Positions 26,527 through 36,142 of a stretch of 64,000 nucleotides of DNA are shown one piece after another (positions within the stretch are counted from its first letter, which is position 1; each line of letters opens with the position of its first letter). This stretch comes from Acidimicrobiales bacterium. Its GTDB lineage: Bacteria; Actinomycetota; Acidimicrobiia; Acidimicrobiales; Aldehydirespiratoraceae. Location of the stretch: the NCBI GenBank assembly GCA_029247365.1, contig JAQWLJ010000049.1, positions 1 to 64,000 of the forward strand. Direction: 5' to 3'. The translations under genes were made by a program, and so were the position numbers. Below the pieces are notes generated by a model. It worked only from the letters and a program-made list of their open reading frames with translations, made no database searches and had not been told where the DNA came from.

Positions 26527-28464
26527 TCAGTGCTCTCCAACGCCGAGATGGCGCTCAAGGCGCTGGCTGAACTTGGACATGCTGTAGGCGCCAACCCAGT
26601 AGATCATGCAGACGAAGAGCAGGCCCTCCATCCGAACACCGAGAAACACGGTCTGCCCAGGGACGACGGAGTTCGCAACCCGCAGGAAGTCAATGATGCC
26701 GATGATGGCGAGAAGTGATGTTTCCTTGAATGTGGAAATGGTTGCGCCCACCAGCGGCGGGATCGAGACCCGAAGCGCCTGCGGTAACACGATGAAGCCG
26801 GTGCGTTGGACGGTCGTGAGTCCGAGTGCGTCGGATGCCTCATACTGGCCGCGACGCACCGCCTGGAGGCCACCCCGGATGTTCTCTGCAAGGTAGGCCG
26901 CCGAGAACAGCGCGAAGCCGAGTCCGGCTGCGGCGAGCTGTTCAATCTCCATGCCGTCGGGCAGGAAGATGTTCAAGAACGTCGAGAAGAAGAACAGGAT
27001 GGTGATGAACGGCACGCCACGCACAGTCTCGATGTAGATGGTCGAGAGCACTCGAAAGATCGGCAGCGTCGAGGTGCGTCCCAAGGCCAGGAGGATGCCC
27101 AGCGGGAACGAGAAGATCATCGTGAACGCTGCGATGTAGACGGTGACGAGGAAGCCGCCAACGAACTCGTCAGGTGCATCGACCGTCGACGGAGCGTTGA
27201 TCATGGTGACTAGGTAATGGAGAATCGCCATCACCCCGGCCCACGCGAGCACGAAACGCAAGCGCTGCTTGCGTTCGCCGGCGAAGTTGTGGGCAGCGAG
27301 CGCTATGAGTGCGAGCAGCAAGAAGCTAATTCGGGCCTTCTGAAGCATCGGGTAGATCCCGAAGAACGCAGCAACCCAGTTGAAGATTGCGACACCAAAC
27401 AGGCCGATACTGATGATTCTGCCGACCTCGCCCAGGCCCGGCTTCGTGAGAAGGAAGAGCACTGCGCCGCCGCCGATGATGAAGGCCACCGCCATTGGCA
27501 GGTCGGTCGACCAGACGTGGGCGTAGTCGATAGCGGGATCGCGCAAGATGACCCAGAAGGTGACGAACGGGGTGAGGAGCCAGGAGAAGTTGACCAGAAC
27601 TCGGACCGATCCGGCCCGGTCGGTGACAGCGATCTGTCGTCCGACGATGTAGGCGGCGGTCAGCACGACCCACATGGCGGTCCACGGGAGCTTGGCGCTG
27701 TCCTTGACCGTTCGCCCTGGTTCGATGATGTCGCCCTGCTCGCCGTAGTTACCCCAATGGAACCACCACAGCGTCGACACCAGCACGGCGAGAACACCGA
27801 GCGTGAACGGGATCGCGCCGATGAACGTTGTCCGTCGCTTGAGGTCGCCGAGACCGACCCACATCGTCACGCCGACGACGAGCAGCAGCACGCCGATGAG
27901 CCACCACCAGCCGCGGTCAGCCATTGCGGTGCCGAACGACTCCCGCACGGGCTCGAAGTCGGCATCGAGCAGAACCTCACCGTTGGCGCTGCGCTTGGCG
28001 TGGGGCTGAACGAGCAGGATGCCGGCGATCACCGCACCGCCCCACGCCATGAACCAGGTACTAATCCGCTTCAGTGAGAAACCCTGGCCGACCATGCGGC
28101 TCAGTCCCAGCGAGAGCCCGGCGAGCGTGAGTGCGATACCGAGCGTGATCCAGATTCGCCCGTACTGACTGCTCGGATAGGTGAAGGTGAAGAGTGCGCG
28201 CATGTTGACGCGCACGGCGTCCCACTCGCGTTCGTGGCTGAACGCCCAGTTGAGTAGGCGTTGGAACGCCAACACCCCAGCGAGACCAAACACGATCGTG
28301 AGGATCGTGTTCAGGACTGATGAAAAGAGATTGGCCCTCAGCCACTCAAGGGGCGGGAGGCTTGGCTCGTCGGGGCGGCTCGCCGCCTCTTCGGCCTCGC
28401 GGTCATCGGCGTTGGCGATGAGTTCGGCGGTGCCCCCATCGAGATGTTCGAGTTCGCTGCTCAT
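26527..28464 (-). CDS. Amino-acid ABC transporter permease (AapM-like), extended
   Basis: 645 residues with many membrane helices. The C-terminal ~230 residues form a normal HEQRo/HisM-type permease with the EAA loop ([18 protein letters not shown] ... [12 protein letters not shown]) that docks on the ATPase. The N-terminal ~390 residues are extra: several additional membrane segments and soluble loops, much longer than Rhizobium AapM (about 384 residues in total). One-base gap to the AapQ-like gene. Confidence 0.88.
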   Translation of the reverse strand: MSSELEHLDGGTAELIANADDREAEEAASRPDEPSLPPLEWLRANLFSSVLNTILTIVFGLAGVLAFQRLLNWAFSHEREWDAVRVNMRALFTFTYPSSQYGRIWITLGIALTLAGLSLGLSRMVGQGFSLKRISTWFMAWGGAVIAGILLVQPHAKRSANGEVLLDADFEPVRESFGTAMADRGWWWLIGVLLLVVGVTMWVGLGDLKRRTTFIGAIPFTLGVLAVLVSTLWWFHWGNYGEQGDIIEPGRTVKDSAKLPWTAMWVVLTAAYIVGRQIAVTDRAGSVRVLVNFSWLLTPFVTFWVILRDPAIDYAHVWSTDLPMAVAFIIGGGAVLFLLTKPGLGEVGRIISIGLFGVAIFNWVAAFFGIYPMLQKARISFLLLALIALAAHNFAGERKQRLRFVLAWAGVMAILHYLVTMINAPSTVDAPDEFVGGFLVTVYIAAFTMIFSFPLGILLALGRTSTLPIFRVLSTIYIETVRGVPFITILFFFSTFLNIFLPDGMEIEQLAAAGLGFALFSAAYLAENIRGGLQAVRRGQYEASDALGLTTVQRTGFIVLPQALRVSIPPLVGATISTFKETSLLAIIGIIDFLRVANSVVPGQTVFLGVRMEGLLFVCMIYWVGAYSMSKFSQRLERHLGVGEH

Positions 28465-28465
28465 C

Positions 28466-30043
28466 TCAGCGCTCCACGATCTTGAGTCGGACGTTGAAGA
28501 AGTTGACGACCACGCTGATTGTCAGCGAGCAGGCCAGGTAGAAGAGCATCCAGATGATGAACACCTCGAGACTTCGCCCCGTCTGGTTAAAGATGGTTTG
28601 ACCTACCTGGACGACGTCGGTGTAGCCCACTGCGATAGCAAGTGATGTGTTTTTCGTGAGGTTGAGGTACTGGTTGCCCAGCGGCGGGAGACTCACCCGG
28701 AACGCCTGCGGGAGGATGACCCGACGCAACATGGTCGAGCGCCGCAGCCCGATGGCCTCAGCCGCCTCGGTCTGACCCTTCGGAACTGCAAGGATGCCGC
28801 CGCGGACGATCTCGGCGATGAACGCCGCTGTGTAGAGCACGACGCCGAAGAAGACGGCGGCGAAGCCCTGCGTGAGGTTGAGGCCCGAGGGGCCCATGTT
28901 GGCGAAGTTCCCCCGCTTTTCGATGTCGGGCATGCTCACGCTGAACGGTGGGTCGTCGCCAACGCTGCCCCGGCCGTCTCCGAACTTGTTGGCGAGTACG
29001 TCGAAGAAGTCTCGGCTTGAGTTGATGAGCCAACTGGAGAGGCCGGGCCACAGCACCAGGATGACGACACACGCGATCGTTGCCGCAATGCCAGCAAAGA
29101 TGACCCGGAACCAGTCGTCATCGGTGAGCTTCGCGGCCCCACCGGGGGTGCGGCGCGCCGCAAGGAACCGTCTGATCCAGAGTGCAGCAACCACGCCAGC
29201 GGCCACGCTGAGAAGGATCTGCACGGGGCCTTGGGGCGTCCCATCGATGAGGTCTCGGATCGGAGCGAAGATCGCGTCGCCGACGAAGCCGAAGATCGGA
29301 TGAATAAACCAGCCAACGGCCGCAAATACAGCGATAACACCAAGGGCACTAAGGACCGGGTACGTTTCCTGTCCAGTGCGGTCCTGCAGCGCTTGCCGTC
29401 GCTTCGAGACCCAGCGGCCGAGGACCGACCCGATCGCCACGATGATCAACCACTGATAGAAGCCGTTGTCGATGTGAACTCTCGGTACCGAGAACCCCTT
29501 GTTCGAGACGTGAAAGACCCCGTTCCAGGGCCCTTGTGACACCTCGCCAGTTATCGGGTCGACGTTCTCCCCGAAATCTGGGAAGACCACGGCGATGGTG
29601 ACGAAGAAAAGAATGATGTGCACGAGCAGCGGGATATTCCGCATGTACTCGATGAAGCCGCTGGCCAACTTGGCGACCAGCCAGTTACTCGACAGTCGAC
29701 CGATGCCGATGAGCGTGCCGAGGATGGTGGCGAGGAAGATGCCTGCTGCTGCCATCCGGATGGTGTTGACCATGCCGACCCAGAGGGCACGGCCGCCTGT
29801 CGCCGGGTCGGTGTCGATTCCCTCGCCCAGCGAGATGGCCGGGTCGACTTCAAGAAAGCCGAAGCCGGTCTGGATCGACTTGGCTTGGAGACTGTCACCG
29901 GCCTCGCGCACGAGGAAGGCAATGGCGAACAGCGTCACTGCAAGGGTGGTGATCTGCACCAGCCATTTGACGACGGTCGCGTCGCGGTAGAACGGCGGTT
30001 TCTCTGTCGCGGCTCTGTGAAGCGACGTTTGCGTGTCGGTCAC
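28466..30043 (-). CDS. Amino-acid ABC transporter permease (AapQ-like)
   Basis: 525 residues. The N-terminal membrane region contains an ALWVGMVNTIRMA-type permease segment, and the EAA loop PKGQTEAAEAIGLRRS followed by LPQAFRVSLPPLGN is near the C-terminus. A large insertion between the two halves (about residues 165-375) carries extra membrane helices and a soluble loop, as in AapQ but longer. Pairs with the downstream permease to form the channel for polar or general L-amino acids. Confidence 0.9.
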   Translation of the reverse strand: MTDTQTSLHRAATEKPPFYRDATVVKWLVQITTLAVTLFAIAFLVREAGDSLQAKSIQTGFGFLEVDPAISLGEGIDTDPATGGRALWVGMVNTIRMAAAGIFLATILGTLIGIGRLSSNWLVAKLASGFIEYMRNIPLLVHIILFFVTIAVVFPDFGENVDPITGEVSQGPWNGVFHVSNKGFSVPRVHIDNGFYQWLIIVAIGSVLGRWVSKRRQALQDRTGQETYPVLSALGVIAVFAAVGWFIHPIFGFVGDAIFAPIRDLIDGTPQGPVQILLSVAAGVVAALWIRRFLAARRTPGGAAKLTDDDWFRVIFAGIAATIACVVILVLWPGLSSWLINSSRDFFDVLANKFGDGRGSVGDDPPFSVSMPDIEKRGNFANMGPSGLNLTQGFAAVFFGVVLYTAAFIAEIVRGGILAVPKGQTEAAEAIGLRRSTMLRRVILPQAFRVSLPPLGNQYLNLTKNTSLAIAVGYTDVVQVGQTIFNQTGRSLEVFIIWMLFYLACSLTISVVVNFFNVRLKIVER

Positions 30044-30154
30044 CGAGAAGCCCCTTTCCCCAAAGGCACCTTGTTGGGTGTGCGAGTTTCAGATGCAGTG
30101 GCATCGCGCAAGCCACGACCGCTCGGCGCCGCGGTCAGACAGCGTGAGGCGCCC

Positions 30155-30182
30155 CCCGGGCCAGGCCGAAGCCCGACCCGGG
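30155..30182 (-). promoter_or_regulatory. 12-bp hairpin with UUCG loop between SBP and permease genes
   Basis: On the minus-strand RNA a 12-bp stem (with two G-U pairs) closes a UUCG tetraloop, about 34 bases after the substrate-binding-protein stop. There is no U tract. Such elements commonly stabilise the upstream message or partly terminate, keeping the binding protein in excess over the permeases. Confidence 0.6.
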
Positions 30183-30215
30183 ACGCACGCTCAGATACTT
30201 CTAGTTTTTAGCGGA

Positions 30216-31334
30216 TCAGCGCGCCGGCGGCGGGTACATGAGACCACCGTTGGTGTGCAGATCGTTGACCGTGCCATCGAGGGTCAGGCCGAGCGGAGCG
30301 AGGTGACGCTCCCACAGATCGCTGTAGGAACCGACCTGCTTGATAACCTGGTAGAAGGCGTCAGGGGCGATGCCCATGGCGGACTGCACCTCGTCGTCAC
30401 CGACACCGAGGAGACGGCCGAGCTCGCCCTCAGCGCCGAGGAAGTCGTCGACGTTGGCCTGGTTCACGCCGTACTCGTCAGCGATGAGCATGGCGTAAAC
30501 GGTCCAGTTGACGACGTCAGCGAAGCGGGACTGGTTCTGACCGTAGGTCGGGCCGAGCGGCTCCTTGGAGATCGGAGCACCCGGGAAGATGACCCACTCT
30601 TCACCAGCAGGTTGCTGCTCAGCCTTGCGGCCAACGAGGCCGGAGCCGTCGGTCGTGATGATGTCGCAGGCACCGTCGATAAAGTTCTGGGTGACAATGT
30701 CGAAGTCCTCGAACGTGTTGAGCGTGATGGAGATGCCCAGCAGATCGGCGGCCTCGGCGATGTTCTTCTCGGTCGTGGTGCCGGCGTTGGTGCAGACCAC
30801 AGCGCCATCAATGTCGGCAACGCCGCTGGTGTTTGAGAAGCCGTCACCGGCACGCGCCATCAGCTGCTGACCATCAAAGTAAGTGGTGGGACCAAAGTCC
30901 ATGCCGACGTCAGAGTCGCGGCTCTGCGTCCATGTAGTGTTGCGGTGCAACAGGTCAACCTGACCCGTCTGAACGGCGGTGAAACGCTCGGCGGCGGTAA
31001 GGCCGACGATGTTGAGTGCATCAGCGTCGCCAAGGATGGCAACCGCTGTTGCACGGCAGAAGTCAGAATCGAAGCCCTGGTAGATGCCGTTGGAATCCTG
31101 AACGGCGAAGCCGATCGAGACAGTCGAGACGCCACAGTTGAGCTCTCCACGGTCCTGGATCTCGTCGAGCAGGTCGCTATCGCCCTGCGTCGCCTCGACA
31201 GTGTCGTCGCTGCTGTCGTCAGCAGCGTCAGCGGCAGCATCACCACTGTCTCCATCGTCATCGCCACATGCGGCGGCGATAAGGGTGAACCCTAGGATTA
31301 CGGCGAGAAGCCGTAACAAGAAGTCCTTGCGCAT
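30216..31334 (-). CDS. Amino-acid ABC transporter substrate-binding lipoprotein (AapJ-like)
   Basis: 372 residues from the ATG at 31334. The signal peptide (MRKDFLLRLLAVILGFTLIA) ends at a lipobox with Cys23, so the mature protein is a lipoprotein. An acidic Asp/Ala linker follows, then an SBP type 3 domain (LNCGVSTVSIGFAVQD, GFDSDFCRATAVAILGD) matching the general L-amino-acid binding protein AapJ. GGAGG precedes the start by ten bases. First gene of the importer operon with its own candidate promoter. Confidence 0.92.
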   Translation of the reverse strand: MRKDFLLRLLAVILGFTLIAAACGDDDGDSGDAAADAADDSSDDTVEATQGDSDLLDEIQDRGELNCGVSTVSIGFAVQDSNGIYQGFDSDFCRATAVAILGDADALNIVGLTAAERFTAVQTGQVDLLHRNTTWTQSRDSDVGMDFGPTTYFDGQQLMARAGDGFSNTSGVADIDGAVVCTNAGTTTEKNIAEAADLLGISITLNTFEDFDIVTQNFIDGACDIITTDGSGLVGRKAEQQPAGEEWVIFPGAPISKEPLGPTYGQNQSRFADVVNWTVYAMLIADEYGVNQANVDDFLGAEGELGRLLGVGDDEVQSAMGIAPDAFYQVIKQVGSYSDLWERHLAPLGLTLDGTVNDLHTNGGLMYPPPAR

Positions 31335-31377
31335 AGTTACTATTCCTCCAGTTTTTTCCCACTTGGGGTGAGCGACG

Positions 31378-31406
31378 ACGTTACACACTGATTCCGCGGA
31401 CGGAAA
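31378..31406 (-). promoter_or_regulatory. Candidate promoter of the amino-acid importer operon
   Basis: Minus strand: TTTCCG (31401-31406), 17-base spacer, TAACGT (31378-31383). Initiation near 31371 gives a leader of about 37 bases with a good ribosome-binding site. Its -35 lies beside a G5/C5 inverted repeat just after the gdh stop, which could terminate gdh transcription. Confidence 0.4.
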
Positions 31407-31429
31407 CCGTTCGGGGGCAGCCCTCCCCC

Positions 31430-32692
31430 TTACGGAAAGATGCCACGCAGCTCGTAGACCGATTGCAGCAGGTCGCACGCCTCGAGATAGGCCGCGTGGC
31501 GACGGGTGCTTCCGGCACCGTTTCGGCGGGCCGCGACGCGGTCACACGCGTCCCAGATGGTGTTGCGCAACTGGCTGTCGACATCGCCGGCGCTCCAATG
31601 GTGCTGCGTTTTGTTCTGGACCCACTCGTAGTAGCTGACGATCACGCCGCCGGCGTTTGCGAGAATGTCGGGAACAACGTCGACACCTCCTGCGTGCAGT
31701 TTCTCCGCGGCCGCCGCCGTGACCGGTCCGTTGGCGGCCTCGAGAACGACGCGGGCTTGGATCGAGTCGACGTTGTCGGCGGTGATCTGCGCCTCGAGTG
31801 CGGCGGGCATCAGGACGTCCACATCGAGCGCAAAGAACTCGTCGGTCGTGAGCGTTTCTGCATCCGAGAACCCAGCTACGCCGCTGGCCGAGTTGGCGTG
31901 AGCGATGAGGGCGTCAATGTTGAGGCCACGATCGGCGTGGACAGTGCCGGTTGCATCGCTGACCGCAACCACCTTCATGCCCAGTTCTTCAAGGGCGACT
32001 GCGCCGTGCGAACCCACGTTGCCGAAACCCTGGATTGCAACCGTTTGATCTCCGAGGGAGCGGTCGTACTCGCCGTACAGGTGACGCAGGGCGTACGCCG
32101 CTCCCTTGCCGGTAGCTTCGGCTCGCCCGAGGCTGCCGCCGATCTCGATCGGTTTGCCGGTCACCACACCGCGCGCCCCCTGGCGCTCTGCTGGGCCGCG
32201 ACTGTTGAGGTAGGTGTCCATCATCCAGGCCATGGTTTGGGCGTTGGTGCCAACATCGGGGGCCGGGATGTCGTACCCGGGGCCGATGTTCTCGCCGAGG
32301 CTGTGGGTGAAGCGACGGACGACGCGTTCCATCTCGGACCGGCTGTGCTTCGCTGGATCGATAGCGACGCCCCCCTTGGCGCCACCGAATGGAAGTCGCA
32401 CCAAGGCGCTCTTGAAGGTCATCCAGGTAGCGAGCGCCCGCACCTCGTCAAGATCGACTGCCGGGTGGAATCGCATACCACCCTTGAAGGGCCCGAGCAC
32501 ATTGTTGTGCTGGATGCGGTAGCCCTGAAACATCACGTACTCCCCAGAGTCGCGTTGGACCGGGAAGTTGACGATCAGCTCGTGTTGAGGACTCGACAGA
32601 ATGTCCCGGACCGTCGGTTCGAGCCCAAGGTCGTCAGCGGCGGCGTCGACGTTTGCGGCCGCCTCTCGGTAGAGGTTGGCGCTCGATGACAT
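31430..32692 (-). CDS. Glu/Leu/Phe/Val-type glutamate dehydrogenase
   Basis: 420 residues. GPFKGGMRFHP (Lys70), Lys94, and GGAKGG (Lys106, catalytic) form the substrate pocket, with Asp in PAPDVGTN; QGFGNVGSHGA is the dinucleotide-binding loop. It interconverts glutamate with 2-oxoglutarate and ammonia. NAD versus NADP preference is not assigned. It ends about 95 bases before the importer binding-protein gene and follows the proteasomal ATPase gene by five bases, so it may share the ATPase transcript. Confidence 0.92.
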   Translation of the reverse strand: MSSSANLYREAAANVDAAADDLGLEPTVRDILSSPQHELIVNFPVQRDSGEYVMFQGYRIQHNNVLGPFKGGMRFHPAVDLDEVRALATWMTFKSALVRLPFGGAKGGVAIDPAKHSRSEMERVVRRFTHSLGENIGPGYDIPAPDVGTNAQTMAWMMDTYLNSRGPAERQGARGVVTGKPIEIGGSLGRAEATGKGAAYALRHLYGEYDRSLGDQTVAIQGFGNVGSHGAVALEELGMKVVAVSDATGTVHADRGLNIDALIAHANSASGVAGFSDAETLTTDEFFALDVDVLMPAALEAQITADNVDSIQARVVLEAANGPVTAAAAEKLHAGGVDVVPDILANAGGVIVSYYEWVQNKTQHHWSAGDVDSQLRNTIWDACDRVAARRNGAGSTRRHAAYLEACDLLQSVYELRGIFP

Positions 32693-32697
32693 GGGTG

Positions 32698-34437
32698 CTA
32701 CAGATACTGGCCGGTAGTGACAGAGTCGATCGATTTACCGCCGCCGGCGTCCTCGTCGCTGCTGATGAGCGTGCGCACGTAGACAATGCGCTCACCCTTC
32801 TTGCCCGAGATCTTCGCCCAGTCGTCGGGGTTGGTCGTGTTGGGCAGGTCTTCGTGCTCCTTGAACTCCTGGCGAATCGAGGAGAGGAGATCTTCGGTAC
32901 GTATCCCCCGCCTGCCAGTGGCGATCTCTCGCTTGATTGCGAGCTTCTTCGCCCGGCGGACGATGTTCTCGATCATGGCACCGGAGTTAAAGTCCTTGAA
33001 ATACATCAGCTCCTTGTCGCCGTTCTGGTACGTGACTTCGAGGAAGCGGTTGGCCTCATCGTCGCGGTACATCTCACGGACGGTCTCCTCGATCATCACC
33101 ATCACGGCTTTGTCGGGGTCGCCCCCGCCAATCGTCTCGACCATCTCGGGGTCAATCGGGACGTCGGTGGTGAGGTAGCGGCCGAAGATCGATGCCGCCG
33201 CTTCCTCGCCGGGGCGTTCGATCTTGATCTTCACATCGAGCCGACCGGGGCGAAGGATGGCGGGGTCGATGAGGTCCTCTCGATTGGAGGCCCCGATCAC
33301 AATTACATTGCGGAGCGTCTCGACGCCATCGATCTCGGCGAGGAGCTGCGGGACGATTGTGGACTCGATGTCGGAACTGATACCGCTCCCCCGCGTTCGG
33401 AACAGCGACTCCATCTCATCGAAGAAGACGATGACCGGCCAGCCCTCTTCGCTCTTCTCGCGTGCCCGTTGGAACACGAGGCGGATTTGGCGTTCCGTTT
33501 CGCCGACGTACTTATTGAGCAGCTCGGGACCCTTGATGTTCAGGAAGAAGCTCCGGGCTTCGATGTCACCGGAAACCTCGGCGACTTTCTTGGCAAGGCT
33601 GTTGGCAACAGCCTTGGCGATCAGGGTTTTGCCACAGCCAGGCGGGCCGTACAACAAGATGCCCTTGGGGGCTGGCAAGTCGTACTCGGCGAACAGTGCT
33701 TGGTGGACGAACGGCAACTCGACGGCGTCGGTGATCTGCTCGATTTGGTCGTCGAGTCCGCCTACATCGTCGTACGAGACGTCGGGGACTTCCTCGAGGA
33801 CGAGGTCCTCGACTTCGGGTCGGGGCAGGCGCTCGAGGATGATGCCAGCGCGAGGCTCGACGAGGACGGTGTCACCGGAGCGCAGGGTTGTGCTGCGCAC
33901 ACCGTCGCCCAGTTCGACCACGCGGTTCTCGTCGGCACGGCCGACGATCATGGCTCGCTTTCCGTCGCCCAACAGATCCTTGATAGTCGCGATCTCGCCG
34001 GTGCGCTCAGGTCCGCGTGCCATCACGATGTTGAACGACTCGTTGAGCACGACCTCTTGGCCGCGCTCGAGTTCACCGCGCAAATCTGGTTGGACGGCAA
34101 CCCGCATCTTGCGGCCGCCGGCGTGAACGTCGACGGTCCCATCGTCGTTGAGCTCCATCACGGTCCCATAGCCCGATGGTGGCTGGGAGAGTTTGTCGAC
34201 CTCGTCGCGCAGGGTCGCGATGTGTTCCCGGGCCTCGCGAAGGGTGTAGGTCAGCTTCTCGTTCTGGGAAACCGCCTTCGCGAGTTGGCCCTTGGTCTCC
34301 ATCAGCCGTTCTTCGAGGGTTCGAACGCGCTTTGGAGAGTCCTGGATCCGTCGGCGCAGGGCGGTGACTTCATCTTCCAAGCCAGCGGCCACTATCCGCA
34401 AGCGGTTGATCTCCACCTCTGCGCTCTGGTCGTCCAC
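32698..34437 (-). CDS. Proteasome-associated ATPase ARC/Mpa
   Basis: 579 residues from a GTG at 34437 preceded by GGAGGG four bases upstream. An N-terminal coiled coil (about 1-85) captures Pup; OB-fold domains follow (about 88-205); then an AAA+ module with Walker A GPPGCGKT (264-271), pore loop KYVG (309-312) and Walker B FFDE (338-341). The C-terminal GQYL tail is the known docking motif for the 20S core. It unfolds pupylated proteins. Normally it neighbours dop; here alr, an importer and gdh intervene. A longer reading frame to 34659 was rejected on the ribosome-binding site and family length. Confidence 0.95.
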   Translation of the reverse strand: MDDQSAEVEINRLRIVAAGLEDEVTALRRRIQDSPKRVRTLEERLMETKGQLAKAVSQNEKLTYTLREAREHIATLRDEVDKLSQPPSGYGTVMELNDDGTVDVHAGGRKMRVAVQPDLRGELERGQEVVLNESFNIVMARGPERTGEIATIKDLLGDGKRAMIVGRADENRVVELGDGVRSTTLRSGDTVLVEPRAGIILERLPRPEVEDLVLEEVPDVSYDDVGGLDDQIEQITDAVELPFVHQALFAEYDLPAPKGILLYGPPGCGKTLIAKAVANSLAKKVAEVSGDIEARSFFLNIKGPELLNKYVGETERQIRLVFQRAREKSEEGWPVIVFFDEMESLFRTRGSGISSDIESTIVPQLLAEIDGVETLRNVIVIGASNREDLIDPAILRPGRLDVKIKIERPGEEAAASIFGRYLTTDVPIDPEMVETIGGGDPDKAVMVMIEETVREMYRDDEANRFLEVTYQNGDKELMYFKDFNSGAMIENIVRRAKKLAIKREIATGRRGIRTEDLLSSIRQEFKEHEDLPNTTNPDDWAKISGKKGERIVYVRTLISSDEDAGGGKSIDSVTTGQYL

Positions 34438-34657
34438 GGAACCCTCCGTTCGTCCGTTGCGGCGCCACCCTAGACTGCGTGACACCCTTTCCTTCAGCAC
34501 ATTCGAGCGCAAGTGAGTAATTAGGCCGTGTCCTGACGACGTGGGTGACAGATCACACATCGCCAGTGTCGCGACCGTCTCCTCTCCCCCTGTAGAGTAG
34601 GGGCCACCAGTTGGCCCGTGACTAGGGCGAGCATCGAAGTGTGAGGTTGAAACGCAC
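34438..34657. other. Divergent intergenic region between ARC and ferredoxin genes
   Basis: About 220 bases. It holds a TAGGGT box for the ARC gene (34467-34472, minus strand), a GTGA-N4-TCAC palindrome (34545-34556), a TAGAGT box for the ferredoxin gene (34593-34598) and a six-base inverted repeat (34601-34606 with 34612-34617) in the ferredoxin leader. None has a strong -35. The palindromes are operator candidates only. Confidence 0.35.
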
Positions 34658-34891
34658 ATGAAGGTTTGGATCGATCAGGATCTCTGCACGGGTGACGGTC
34701 TGTGTGAAGAGATCGCTCCCGACGTTTTCACCCTCCTTGACGACGGCTTGGCCTATGTCAAGGAAGGCGACAAGATCTTCTCGGACCCGGGTGGTCCAGA
34801 GGGTCTTGCGGTCGTGCCCGCAGGCCAGGAAGAGGCCACGATTGAGTCCGCCGAGGAGTGCCCCGGCGAGTGCATCTTCATCGAGGTCTGA
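34658..34891 (+). CDS. Small ferredoxin (3Fe-4S type)
   Basis: 77 residues, acidic. Cys10 and Cys16 (CX5C) and Cys68-Pro fit the single-cluster 3Fe-4S ferredoxins that feed cytochromes P450 and similar oxidoreductases; a fourth Cys72 (CPGEC) is also present. The partner enzyme is not in the window. It is divergent from the ARC gene and a GAGG ribosome-binding site lies about 12 bases upstream. Confidence 0.88.
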   Translation: MKVWIDQDLCTGDGLCEEIAPDVFTLLDDGLAYVKEGDKIFSDPGGPEGLAVVPAGQEEATIESAEECPGECIFIEV

Positions 34892-34962
34892 CCCACCGGG
34901 GCGCCTGATTTCCATCTGTAGAGCGGGCGAGGGCTGTGCCCCGTCCGGCGCGGATGGGCGTC

Positions 34963-34968
34963 TACGGT
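34963..34968 (+). promoter_or_regulatory. -10 box of the PPOX gene
   Basis: TACGGT with a six-base spacer to the ATG at 34975; leaderless spacing. It rules against the in-frame ATG at 34936. Confidence 0.45.
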
Positions 34969-34974
34969 GGCGTC

Positions 34975-35394
34975 ATGCGAATCGATGAGCTTCCCGACGC
35001 CGCGCGCGCTTTTCTCCAACATCCTCGGCTCGCGACGATCAGTCGTCACGGCGATCCCTACCCCCACGCCGTGCCGGTATGGTTCGAATGGAACGGCTCG
35101 ACCATCGAGTTCTTCTCTCGCCCCGATCGGCCGAAGGTCGCGAGCCTTGTGGCTGACCCTCGTGTCTCGGCGCTGGTTAGCGCCGAGGTGGCCGAGCCGG
35201 TGTACTGGGTCCGAATCGAGGGTGACGCCAGGATCGACGATGATGCTGGCGAGCTCGTAGCAAGGACGTGCGACCGCTACCTCGAGCCCGGCAATCCGGC
35301 TCACGACGCCCTGCGGGCCGACCTCCTAGCGAATGCCGTGGATTGCGTTCGTGTCACGATTCATCCTCAGCACTTTTACCACTTTGTGTCGTGA
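34975..35394 (+). CDS. PPOX-class flavin/F420-binding oxidoreductase
   Basis: 139 residues with the split-barrel fold of pyridoxamine-phosphate-oxidase-like proteins: HPRLATISRHGDPYPHAVPV is the typical first strand pair, followed by FFSRPDRPKVASLVADPRV. Members of this size in actinobacteria often use F420 or FMN, which fits the fbiC gene at 52 kb. Substrate unknown. Its last 41 bases overlap the convergent protease gene. The start is fixed by the -10 box at 34963-34968. Confidence 0.78.
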   Translation: MRIDELPDAARAFLQHPRLATISRHGDPYPHAVPVWFEWNGSTIEFFSRPDRPKVASLVADPRVSALVSAEVAEPVYWVRIEGDARIDDDAGELVARTCDRYLEPGNPAHDALRADLLANAVDCVRVTIHPQHFYHFVS

Positions 35395-36142
35395 CGCCAC
35401 ACTCAGGCACCACTGCGTTGTCGCTGAAGCCTTGCTCGATCAGCTCCGCAAGCGGGTCGGTGCGAACGGCATAGCCGACGCTAGCGTCACGCGTGGTCGA
35501 CATGTAGGCAATGCCAACCACCGTGCCGGTCTCATCGACAAGTGCTGCCCCGCTGTCACCGGCCTCGATGTCGGCCGCGAGAAGGTAGGAAGGCCTCCCG
35601 ATCCGGTCTTGGCTACCGATGGCCTCGATGCGAACCGTGACCGGACGGTCGATCCGGAACGGCGTGACCTGAAGTTCAGGACCCTGCTCCCACCCGAACA
35701 GTGCGCCCACGGTCCCGTCGGGCGCATCGCCCAGGACGAGCGGTTCGAACTGGGCACCAGAGACCCGTAACAGGGCGAGGTCGTTGACTGCGTCGAACGC
35801 TACGACAGACGCGTCGAGGCGCTCACCCGACCCGATCTCGATCATCGGCTCGTCGACACCGAAAACGACGTGCGCGTTTGTGACGACGACCTCACTCGAC
35901 ACCGCGAAGCCACTTCCCTCCGTCGTGCGTCCACATGCGATCCCAAAGACACGAACCGTCGACTCGGCGAGCCGAACGACTTCCGTACTTGACAGGCCGT
36001 GCTCCCGTGGCGCGGGACCCGGGTCGGGCGGGTCCTCGAGCGGAGGTCGGGGCGTAATGCTCGGGTCGCTACTACTACCGGTGCTGCAGGCCGCAGCGGT
36101 CAACGCTATGGCGATGAGCGCGACGGTTCCATATCGGTTCAT
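35354..36142 (-). CDS. Trypsin-like serine protease lipoprotein (MarP/HtrA-like)
   Basis: 262 residues. The signal peptide ends in a lipobox with Cys19; a Pro-rich linker follows. The catalytic triad is complete: His91 in TNAHVV, Asp121 in VNDLALL and Ser197 in AGDSGAA. Fold and size resemble the protease domain of MarP/HtrA without a PDZ domain. It acts outside the membrane; target unknown. Last gene of the 41-35 kb operon, overlapping trmI by four bases and the convergent PPOX gene by 41. Confidence 0.85.
   Translation of the reverse strand: MNRYGTVALIAIALTAAACSTGSSSDPSITPRPPLEDPPDPGPAPREHGLSSTEVVRLAESTVRVFGIACGRTTEGSGFAVSSEVVVTNAHVVFGVDEPMIEIGSGERLDASVVAFDAVNDLALLRVSGAQFEPLVLGDAPDGTVGALFGWEQGPELQVTPFRIDRPVTVRIEAIGSQDRIGRPSYLLAADIEAGDSGAALVDETGTVVGIAYMSTTRDASVGYAVRTDPLAELIEQGFSDNAVVPECGVTTQSGKSAEDES

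Noticed and set aside
27217-28077. 286-residue plus-strand frame opposite the AapM-like permease
   Set aside because: Very charged His/Asp/Glu-rich sequence typical of the complement of membrane genes.
31463-32689. 408-residue plus-strand open frame opposite gdh
   Set aside because: Antisense to glutamate dehydrogenase with complete motifs; judged a shadow.
34545-34556. CRP/FNR-type operator before the ferredoxin gene
   Set aside because: GTGA-N4-TCAC resembles a CRP site but the spacer is four instead of six bases, so it is listed only as a palindrome.
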